DNA of 40,958 nt. It comes from Mycobacterium sp. E183. Its GTDB lineage: Bacteria > Actinomycetota > Actinomycetes > Mycobacteriales > Mycobacteriaceae. Under the pieces are notes generated by a model. That model saw nothing but the letters and a program-made list of their open reading frames with translations, ran no database searches and was not told where the DNA came from. Position numbers and translations under genes: made by a program. Positions 36,301-40,958 of the stretch are shown here, in pieces (the first letter of the stretch is position 1; the number at the start of each line of letters is the position of its first letter). Location: contig NZ_LZJN01000104.1 of assembly GCF_001667735.1 (NCBI RefSeq), positions 1-40,958 of the forward strand, given 5' to 3'.

Positions 36301-38910
36301 CGCGCCCTCGTAGGCGAGCCGCGTCATCGCCTGATCCGCCGCGCGCCGGCAGTATTCGACCGCCTTCGCCGCGTTGCCCGCCCACGCGCATTCGAAGTAG
36401 TGATACGCCAGTTCGGCGAGCAGTTCCTCGTCGGCGCCGGGCTCGCTTTCCAACGTGGTGGCGATGCGCTGGTGCAACCGCATGCGCCGCACCGACGGCA
36501 ATTCGGCCAGCAGCGACTGCCGAACCAGCGCATGGTTGAACCGGTACCGGCCGCCGGGCTCTTCGATGACGATGCCTGCCTTACACGCCTCGTCGAACGC
36601 ATCGACCAGGTCGTCGCCGACCACGCGTTCGACCAGTTCCAGCGCGAACCGGCTCCCGACGACAGCGGCTGCGGCGAGCGCCTTGTTGGCCTCTGCCGGA
36701 AGCCGCGAAAGACGGCGGCTCACCGCCTCGCGCACCCCCTGGGGCAGGGTGCTCTGGTCCCAGCGGCCGCCGCTTTCGTCCACGTGGCGCAGCGCCTCGA
36801 TGAGGAAGAAGGGGTTGCCTCCGGTGACCGAGGCCAATGCCCGGGCCAGCTCTTCGTCGTTGTAGCCGGCCTCCGCGACGTAAGCGGTCACGTCGTCCTC
36901 GTCGAGACCGCTCAGCGCCAAACGGCTGGCGGTGCCGTCGCGGTGCAAGTCGGCGAGCATCGCGGCCAGCGGGTGGGCGCGGTCGAGATCCGTGCTGCGA
37001 TACGTGCCGATGATCTGCAGCCGGGCCTGCTCACCGAAACGCAGCAGATGCCGCAACAGCAGCAGCGTGGGCTTGGCCGCCCAGTGCAGGTCGTCGAGGA
37101 TCAGCACGACGGGCGCGCGCGCGGAAGCCATCGCCAGCAGCGCGACGACCGCGTCGAACAGCGCATAGCGTTCGGTGTCCGGATCGGCCCGCGTCGGTGC
37201 CGCCAGATCGGGGAGGACATCGGTCAGCCCGGGAATGAGCGTGAGTAGCGCCTCCACGCCACGCAGCCCGCGGAGCCCGCTTGCACCCAGGCACGGCACC
37301 AGCGAACGCAGCGCTTCCGCGAAGGGCTGGTACGGGGCGCCGAGGTCCTCGTCGCATCGGCCGTAGATCACGAGTGCGCCCTGGTCGTGGGCCTGCCGGG
37401 ACCACTCGCCGGCCAGGCGTGTCTTGCCGACCCCCGGTTCCCCGGCGATCAGCATCGCGTTGGTCCCCCCGGCGAGCGCGGTCTGCCAGCCCGAAGCCAG
37501 TCGCTCGAGCTCGTGGCCCCGCCCGACGAACGGGCCGCGCCCGGCGAGCACCGCAGGCAGGCTGGGGCGTTCCAGCGGCGGCTCGGCGGGAGCCGCCGGA
37601 CCGGGGTCGTCGGCGGTGAGCAGTTGAAGCTCGAAAACGTGTTCCGGGCGCGCCAGGTTGCGCAGTTGGCGAGTTCCCAGGTCGGCCAGCACAACGTCGT
37701 CGGGCAGCGAGTCGATGACGAGCTCCGCCGTCGCGCCCGAGCACAGGATCTGCCCGCCGGCGGCCAGCGACCGCAGGCGAGCGGCGCGGTTGACGGCGCG
37801 ACCGAAGTAGTCGCCGTCGCGGAGCTCGACCTCCCCGGTGTGCAAAGCCACGCGGATACGCATGGGCTCACGCAGCGCCCACGGCTCGTGCACGATCGCG
37901 TCTTGAAGCTCGATAGCCGCGGCGGCAGCCGCCGAGGGCCGATCGAAAACCGAGAACGTCGCGTCACCCTCGCCGCGCGTCTTGATCAGCCGCCCCCCGC
38001 GCGACGTCACGACCTGTTCGACGAGCTCGTCGTGTCGTGCCAGTGCCACCGCCATGGCCGCCGCGTCCGCCTCCCACGCGGCCGTCGACCCTTCGATGTC
38101 GGTCAGCAGGAAGGTGACAGCACGAGTGACCGACGAAAGCTGCTGTGCGGCAGGTGTTTCCAGCGAGGAGTCTTGTGCGACGATCGCGGCCTCCAGCCGG
38201 CGGAGCTCGGGGCCGGGGTCGACGCCCAATTCGTCGGCCAGCAGCGCGCGCGCACGCTGGTATGCGCCAAGCGCTTCGCCCTGCCTGCCGGCGCGATACA
38301 GCGCGAGCATGAGCTGGCCCCACCGCCGCTCACGCAGCGGCGCGTCGGCGACGGCGGCCTCGAGCTCCCCGATGATCTCCGCGGCCCGGCCGGTCGCGAG
38401 CAGCGCGTCGGCGCGATCCTCCACCAGCGCCGCATGGCCCTCGATCCACCGCGTTTTCTCGGAGGTCCCTCGCCGGCTGTCGGGCAGCTCCGGGATCCCG
38501 CGCCAGAGGGCAAGTGCCTCCTCGAACCGGGCCACCGCCTGGCCGATGTCACCGGCGGCGGCGGCGTCGCGTCCCAGCCGGGCGGCCGACTTGTACCGCG
38601 CGGCGTCCACCTGCGTCTCGGCCAGGGTCCAGCCCGCGCCCGCCGTCAAGACGAAGCCGTCACCCAGCGCGCGACGCAAGGACGAGATGTGGGTTTGCAG
38701 CGCCTTGGCCGCGGTGCGCGGTGGGTCCTCGCCCCAGAGCAGTTCGACCAGCGTGTCGGCCGCGACGACGGACCCGCCGTGCAGCCCCAGCATCGAAAGG
38801 ATCGCGCGGGGTTTGGCGCCCGGGATGACGACGGGCGCCCCGCCTAGCCGAACCTGCAGAGGTCCCAAAACCCCCAGTTCCACCGATGGAAGCGTACTCA
38901 CATCAGTCAT
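27331..38910 (-). CDS. Giant SARP-cyclase-AAA-TPR protein with 19 NTF2/SnoaL-like repeats
   Basis: This is one uninterrupted frame of 3,859 codons. Domains: OmpR-type winged helix (about 10-95) and BTAD (about 100-245), as in AfsR/SARP regulators; class III cyclase homology domain (about 262-430) with D271, K310, D367, N374 and R378 at the catalytic places but Glu314 where the second metal Asp is expected; AAA/STAND ATPase with Walker A GEPGVGKT (490-497) and Walker B VVLILDD (601-607); helical TPR-like region (about 700-1280); then 19 NTF2/SnoaL-like domains (1283-3859). ATG 38910 begins MTDVSTLPSVELGVLGPLQV, the normal SARP N-terminus. The front half resembles M. tuberculosis cyclase-ATPase regulators, but I know none with such a tail. 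It is probably a cytoplasmic signalling or transcription regulator sensing ligands through the array. The array is lower in GC than the front part. Confidence 0.9.
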   Translation of the reverse strand: MTDVSTLPSVELGVLGPLQVRLGGAPVVIPGAKPRAILSMLGLHGGSVVAADTLVELLWGEDPPRTAAKALQTHISSLRRALGDGFVLTAGAGWTLAETQVDAARYKSAARLGRDAAAAGDIGQAVARFEEALALWRGIPELPDSRRGTSEKTRWIEGHAALVEDRADALLATGRAAEIIGELEAAVADAPLRERRWGQLMLALYRAGRQGEALGAYQRARALLADELGVDPGPELRRLEAAIVAQDSSLETPAAQQLSSVTRAVTFLLTDIEGSTAAWEADAAAMAVALARHDELVEQVVTSRGGRLIKTRGEGDATFSVFDRPSAAAAAAIELQDAIVHEPWALREPMRIRVALHTGEVELRDGDYFGRAVNRAARLRSLAAGGQILCSGATAELVIDSLPDDVVLADLGTRQLRNLARPEHVFELQLLTADDPGPAAPAEPPLERPSLPAVLAGRGPFVGRGHELERLASGWQTALAGGTNAMLIAGEPGVGKTRLAGEWSRQAHDQGALVIYGRCDEDLGAPYQPFAEALRSLVPCLGASGLRGLRGVEALLTLIPGLTDVLPDLAAPTRADPDTERYALFDAVVALLAMASARAPVVLILDDLHWAAKPTLLLLRHLLRFGEQARLQIIGTYRSTDLDRAHPLAAMLADLHRDGTASRLALSGLDEDDVTAYVAEAGYNDEELARALASVTGGNPFFLIEALRHVDESGGRWDQSTLPQGVREAVSRRLSRLPAEANKALAAAAVVGSRFALELVERVVGDDLVDAFDEACKAGIVIEEPGGRYRFNHALVRQSLLAELPSVRRMRLHQRIATTLESEPGADEELLAELAYHYFECAWAGNAAKAVEYCRRAADQAMTRLAYEGAADLYDRALHALEEIDDELPDRDDQVAALLTARCEALLAAGDVASAARAVAQLQTATVDSAQLAAWATCFDGQLSMLIHPERLDEVEAAVGAAANKLAELGDAAGEAKAHTVRAGCLARLGRIGDCEIALDDALTAARRAREHRRVNAVLAQAPLAALWGPNPVPRAGGRCLDVVRLLRITTDSPAVEATSTRCQAVLEAFRGRAAAARRMIDSARRTVTELGLRHALVEVEQFAGIVELVVEEPAAAEAYLRKAYNGFRRMGLDADTAETAALLGRTCLALDRDAEANELCAESERLAGHALKASIAWRTLRARLLSRGGDHDEARRLAQEAVALAERTDALVDHGDACLALATALGAAGDVAGARAAAQRAVELYERKGAAALADRARGLVGDRVVAVPQAPQEAPPSVELDNECVRSVREMDAAIDREAWEETERRLAPEIVLESRRKVVGFPRTVVTPSQWVNDVVRSTRALGGVWHGHATIAVRGERLALTRLEVHMADTSPGAPRDDSLQLFGLDDDGRIGLHVWFDIDDIDTAMAELEARFQAERPPTRRLENTAALVFEHVWSHFATRDWDALADTVADDYVGIDHRRVVSAETQYSRSAVVRDLQAAAEVGFTISMVSAVAIRGKRLVLARTRASGRDPGAVENDALNVVEIDADDRIANVATFDLEDIESAVAELDARFIGGEGATYARTWSVVTGALTAHNRRELPAATSDAVTIDHRRVATFAPGEGLEYIRAGWDLDQQLDIYVETEHRVNDLGAVFTWAGHGTSRDGFTAEWRGVDLMLVDGEMISRVEVFEETDLDAAVDTFQKLTRSAPRPENAASQTYERLMHLLAARDWVAITAIVADDLFYNDRRRVVNAGLRLGRSAGIEDVRALVDVGFTLKMVQVLATRGTSLTLLRMRASGSDPETIQNDALNIVGVDSGGRITAVIVYDVDDVDAALAELDARYLAGDAAAHAHTWTVITEAYAALNRFEMPATTADFVSIDHRRGAAFAPGDLIAYVRAAWQLAQDGATHIEAVHRLTELGAILTHVTHGTSQEGFEAEWRELFLLTVEGDAINRCELFDEEDLEFALARFDQLGQPTVQLENAASQTHKRLETLFAARDWDTISGLLAEDISNDDRRRTVNSGTREGRQATLEEMAATVEIGVKTMTSDVIATRGDRLALCRSQTWGRDTGPEAFHTDVYDVFELNADGKVSARVVFDLEDYAAAMAELDARYLAGDAAAHAHAWSLITEAFAALNRREIPAVTPDWVSIDHRRLAPIGPSDLAAYLLASWELSPQSRIYMAAVHRLSDLGAVLTHVAIGTSPEGFDAEWQVVDVVTFDGDRISRTELFDETDVDAALARFDQLSLPARQLENAATQAGRRYLAFFAAGDWDAMATMLDGNLVYDDRRRVVGAGPQYGQDAQIADMRTVAGLWPASVTATLVATRGTRLTLMRLRFADRDDGLDAFLTEVVGVLELNSNGLITSVVFFDTDDIHAALAELDSRYIAGEAAAHARTWSVIIKGCAALNRHELPATTADFASVDHRRGTAHAPGELIEYVSAGWDLDQRIRTYPEAVHRLSDAGAVYTHVAHGTSREGFDAEWRGISLVTVNGDLVSRSEVFDEADLDAAIARFEELTSPTQRLENAASRVAEHFLAHYAATNWDAMAQLLVEDMTSEDRRRVVNLGNRHGRDAEIANWRGTADILATNVRRSVVATRGEHLALLRFLFVGQGQTTAEFQLQGFSIIEISTDGRIVALVSFDPEDIDSAFAELEARYSAGEARAHAHTWSVITNIYAMFNRHELTPVDWLIVDHRRGTPFASGELNPALQNFFDLTPDFRVTIETVHQLNKAGAVVTIDSQGFSPDGLDVEWRMIQLLVVDGDQLTRCELFDETDLDAAIEQFDQLSQPPPSAENAASRVVQQFLTHFASHNWEAMAELIAADFFSDDRRSVINAGIRRGRDIEMENWRATAEVWMSDVRAAVVATRGKNLVLFRFTFASQDAVPAPFQAAALGVVEIDDDNRCAATVVFDPDDVDSAFSELDARYLAGEAAACERTWSAIVEAYAAINRRQLPMMTTDFADVDHRRGAAWAPGQLVEFLRSALDQTPDLTIRIAAVHRLNRQGAVVTHAANGTSPDGFDAEWREILFLIVDGDMLKHCEVFDEADLGAALTRFDELQSRSHRPVNAASQVSERFWDCLTTRDWTAMTEVLAENAVSQDNRRVVNSGVLRGRDINIANLRAVAEVGFERIVSTVLAVRGQRLALTRIWSSALGCEPGEISADMVGVVEIDGDNRMIVHSIFDADDFDGAVAELEARYIAGEAATHAHVWSLVAQGHTQFNRHELPAMTPDVVYIDHRRGVTIEGADLAATVRANLDLLPQVHVYVESVHRLTELGAVATQVVKGTSQQGFDAEWQTITIFTFEGDLLSRYEVFDETELDAAIARFDELHQQPRRLENAATRADQQFWGYIAAGDWKALGAMLADDVANDDRRRTVNAGIRRGRDSDVANMRSLSEIGVTHVTSIIIATRGERLLLRRTRFSLDEGPEDFNVELLCIVELDAENRIATRILFDLDELDAAFEELDARYLAGEAAYEGHTWSLMAQTYAGLNRHEMPPTTPDFVNIDHRRGITFEPGNIVPYVQATWDVAPDLKMRIETVHRLTNAGAVITHTGYGTSQDGFDAEWREVVFFTFRGDRVDRCEMFDDVDVDAALARFDELSRPRPSLENAASRAEEWLFAHSAARDWAAVAEILSGESVVDDRRRVVNVGLWDGRDVVIANMQALAQGLAHVTLTVIATRGERLALIIVRSFNSDLEHGEFVIEMLGVAELDADLRISAHVFFDPDDIDAAFEELDARYLAGEAAPHAHTWSVIAGSYAAMNRRELFPTTPDWVNVDHRRPGIFEEGGLNASLRSLWQLTTDLTFRIEAVHRLTDLGMVCSHVAQGVSQDGFDAEWRGIEVQTVDGDLIDRCEIFDEADLDAALARFNEVTAIRPDGG
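27334..35064 (-). repeat. Protein-level tandem array: lead domain plus nine A+B NTF2-like pairs
   Basis: Unit borders set at the (L/P/A)-E-N-A-A motif are: lead A0 34630-35064; unit 1 33823-34629; 2 33016-33822; 3 32203-33015; 4 31390-32202; 5 30583-31389; 6 29770-30582; 7 28957-29769; 8 28147-28956; 9 27334-28146. Units are 269-271 codons, all in frame. The A half (about 145 residues) contains D-D-R-R-R-V-V-N, V-A-T-R-G and ends D-A-R-Y-L-A-G-E-A. The B half (about 125) begins H-T-W-S-V-I and contains N-R-x-E-L-P, D-H-R-R-G, H-R-L-T-x-L-G-A-V and D-G-F-D-A-E-W. The DNA copies are clearly diverged, so the array is old or fast-evolving and not a sequencing stutter. Confidence 0.92.
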
Positions 38911-39005
38911 CGTCGGTGCGGCGATTCAATGCATGGTCAAGATCGAGTAAAGCTCGCTTCGCGCCGAAGCCCACCGCCACCCTAGGGCCGGCCAGTCTGA
39001 ACCGT

Positions 39006-39019
39006 TAGGTTTGTATCCA
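39006..39019 (+). promoter_or_regulatory. Possible leaderless promoter of the GAF-SpoIIE gene
   Basis: A TANNNT hexamer, taggtt (39006-39011), lies seven bases before the A of ATG 39019, the usual distance from a mycobacterial -10 box to a transcript start. No Shine-Dalgarno is present before this ATG. A leaderless message is therefore plausible; no convincing -35 was seen. Confidence 0.35.
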
Positions 39020-40958
39020 TGGGCAATGAAGGGGGAGGTGGTTCGGCGTTCACCTGGCAGGGCCGGCGTGAGTTGGTCAGCCAGATCCATGAGCAGCTCG
39101 ACGAGCTGGTGGAAGCCCGCGACCAGATGGAACAACTGGTTCGGGTCATCAGCGAAATCGGTTCGGACCTCGACCTCGACGTGACCCTGCACCGAATCGT
39201 CAAGGGGGCGATGGAGCTGACCGCCTGCCGCTACGCAGCCCTGGGCATCCGCGCTCCCGATGGCGCCTTCGTCTCATTCGTGCGCGCGGGGATCGACGAC
39301 GACACGGCGCGGCTGCTCGGTGAGCTGCCGGTCGGTGAGGGTCTCCGGCTCGCCGACGTGAGTGTCCATCCGCAGGCCGGCGCGCTGCAAGACCACGATC
39401 CGCCGGTGCGCGCGCTGCTCGGGATCCCGATCACGGTTCGCGGAGCGGACTTCGGCAGCCTCTACCTGGCCGACGACGTGGCCGGCCGCGCGTTTTCCGA
39501 CTCCCAGGCGGCCGCCGTGCGGGCCCTGGCGACCGCCGCGGCGGCGGCCGTCGACAACGCGCGCCTGTTCGAGCGGGAACGCGAATCCGCCAAGTGGACG
39601 AAGGCCAGCCGCGAAATCACCACCGCCCTGCTGTCCGGCGACCCCCAGACCGGGCCGCTCCAGCTGATCGTGAACCGGGCGCTGGAGCTGGCCGGCGCCG
39701 AACAAGCGATTCTGCTGGTTCCGAAGGAGCCCGACCTGCCCGCCGACGAGGTCAACACCTTGGTCGTGGCCGCCACCGCGGGTCGATACTCCTCGGAGGT
39801 GATCGGTCGTCAGGTGCCGATGGACGGCTCCACCACGGGCGGTGTCGCGCGGCGCGGCCTACCGCTCATCACCGACTCCTTCCAATACCCGATCGAGGGG
39901 TTCACCGACGTCGGTGAACGCTCCGCGATCGTGATGCCGCTGATCGCCGACGGCGCGGTGCTCGGCGTCATCGCCGTCGCCCGGGACCCGCAGCAGTCGC
40001 CCTTCGGCGACGATTACCTCGAGCTGGTCAGCGACTTCGCCCGGCACGCGGCCATCGCCCTGGCGCTCGCGGCGGGCCGCGAACACGCTCTCAACCAGGA
40101 ACTCGCACAAGCGGACAGCGTCGATGAGGCGGTGAACGCCGCGGCGGAGGAACTGCGCCGGCTGTGGCGGGCCCGCCGCGTCGTCGCCGTCACCTTCCCG
40201 GCTCAGAATTCTTCCACCGGAACCGCCTATGGCCCACCGCAAGTCGTGTCTGTCGGTGAGGCCGCGCAGTGGGAAGACCTGCCGCCCCATACCCAGCGCA
40301 TGCTCAGCCAGCTGCGTGAGGGCGACCTGCTCACGCCCAGCACAGGGGAGCCCGGGACGGCGGGCATCGCGCTGCAGCACCCCGAGGGCGTACTCGTGGT
40401 CTGGATCGATCTGGCCGAACGTCGGTCGTTCACCCTCGAAGACCAAACCCTGCTGACCGTGCTGGCGGGCCGGCTCGGCCAGGGCCTGCAGCGCGTCCAT
40501 CAGGTCGATCAGCAGCGCGAAACCGCCTTGGCGCTGCAGCACGCGATCCTGGGTCCCGCTGATCTGCCACACGGGTTCGCCGTGCGGTATCAGGCCGCCA
40601 GCCGGCCCCTGCAGGTGGGCGGCGACTGGTACGACATCGTCGAGCTCGACGACGGCCGAATCGCGATGGTCGTCGGCGACTGCGTGGGGCATGGCCTGGC
40701 CGCCGCGACCGTGATGGGGCAGGTGCGCAGCGCGTGCCGGGCGTTGCTGTTCGAAAACCCAAGTCCCGGGGCGGCTCTCGCCGGGATGGATCGCTTCGCG
40801 GCGCGGCTGCCCGGCGCGCAATGCACCACCGCGGTCTGCGCGGTGCTCAACCCCGAGACCGGCGAGCTGGTGTATTCCAGTGCCGGGCACCCGCCGCCCA
40901 TCCTGGTCCACGCGGACGGCACCACCCAGATGCTCGACGACGGTCACACGATCGCATT
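39019..40958 (+). CDS. GAF-GAF-SpoIIE (PP2C) phosphatase, 3' end beyond window
   Basis: The frame is open from ATG 39019 to the edge (646 codons). A short coiled-coil-like start (QGRRELVSQIHEQLDELVEA) is followed by two GAF sensor domains (about 50-185 and 195-355), a third, weaker GAF-like region (about 365-500) and a SpoIIE/PP2C phosphatase domain from about 510. The metal-binding aspartates are present in GGDWYDI (D536) and VVGDCVGHG (D554), and the SSAGHPPP loop is seen. The first GAF resembles those of DosS/DosT sensors. Such proteins dephosphorylate anti-sigma-factor antagonists; a kinase (HATPase) domain may follow beyond the edge, as in Rv1364c-like proteins. It is divergent from the giant regulator gene, with 108 bases between starts. 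Confidence 0.88.
   Translation, partial: MGNEGGGGSAFTWQGRRELVSQIHEQLDELVEARDQMEQLVRVISEIGSDLDLDVTLHRIVKGAMELTACRYAALGIRAPDGAFVSFVRAGIDDDTARLLGELPVGEGLRLADVSVHPQAGALQDHDPPVRALLGIPITVRGADFGSLYLADDVAGRAFSDSQAAAVRALATAAAAAVDNARLFERERESAKWTKASREITTALLSGDPQTGPLQLIVNRALELAGAEQAILLVPKEPDLPADEVNTLVVAATAGRYSSEVIGRQVPMDGSTTGGVARRGLPLITDSFQYPIEGFTDVGERSAIVMPLIADGAVLGVIAVARDPQQSPFGDDYLELVSDFARHAAIALALAAGREHALNQELAQADSVDEAVNAAAEELRRLWRARRVVAVTFPAQNSSTGTAYGPPQVVSVGEAAQWEDLPPHTQRMLSQLREGDLLTPSTGEPGTAGIALQHPEGVLVVWIDLAERRSFTLEDQTLLTVLAGRLGQGLQRVHQVDQQRETALALQHAILGPADLPHGFAVRYQAASRPLQVGGDWYDIVELDDGRIAMVVGDCVGHGLAAATVMGQVRSACRALLFENPSPGAALAGMDRFAARLPGAQCTTAVCAVLNPETGELVYSSAGHPPPILVHADGTTQMLDDGHTIA

Noticed and set aside
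33979..37248. Open frame of 1,089 codons on the plus strand
   Set aside because: It is antisense to the giant regulator. Its translation is Arg/Gly/Gln/Asp-rich with no family features, while the minus strand has clear domains throughout. Long antisense frames are expected at this GC content.

Overview
This is a high-GC actinobacterial window. Gene order and protein content point to a slow-growing, non-tuberculous Mycobacterium. The stretch from about 2.9 to 20.7 kb follows, in mirror orientation, the order I recall for Mycobacterium tuberculosis Rv2327 down to Rv2313c (marR, ECF transporter, Lrp regulator, guanidino hydrolase, rocD, rocE, Usp protein, uspC-uspB-uspA, tldD, pmbA, AhpD-like). 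Locus comparisons are from memory, not from a search.

Layout. 1-2.8 kb: the 3' end of an esterase/phytase-like gene converges on an FHA-ABC transporter gene; the first 77 bases are an exact inverted copy of part of that transporter gene, probably a chimeric contig end. 2.9-6.3 kb: a MarR regulator divergent from a compact two-gene ECF transporter. 6.4-8.6 kb: an SRPBCC protein and a sulfatase, placed between genes that I recall as adjacent in M. tuberculosis. 8.7-13.7 kb: an arginine/ornithine module made of an Lrp regulator, a guanidine-modifying hydrolase, an intact ornithine aminotransferase, a cationic amino-acid permease and a universal stress protein, coupled by 4-base overlaps except before the permease. 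13.7-16.8 kb: the UspABC amino-sugar importer without an ATPase. 16.8-19.8 kb: TldD/TldE protease. 19.8-26.5 kb: an AhpD-like protein, two tandem DUF732 secreted proteins, tRNA-Met(CAT), a lipoprotein, a P450 coupled to a YchJ-like protein, tRNA-Cys(GCA), a TPM-domain membrane protein, a small Cys-repeat secreted protein and a hemophore-like protein.

The most remarkable object fills 27.3-38.9 kb on the minus strand: a single 3,859-codon reading frame. Its N-terminal third is an AfsR/SARP-like winged helix plus BTAD, a class III nucleotide cyclase domain, an AAA/STAND ATPase and a TPR-like region. Its C-terminal two thirds (residues about 1283-3859) are a tandem array of 19 NTF2/SnoaL-like domains: one lead domain, then nine A+B pairs of 269-271 residues, nearly every domain with a D-x-R-R motif. 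A cyanophycinase-like S51 peptidase gene overlaps its stop codon by 8 bases, so the two are probably one translationally coupled system. Divergent from it, a GAF-GAF-SpoIIE phosphatase gene runs off the right edge.

No insertion sequence, CRISPR array, rRNA or complete prophage was seen.
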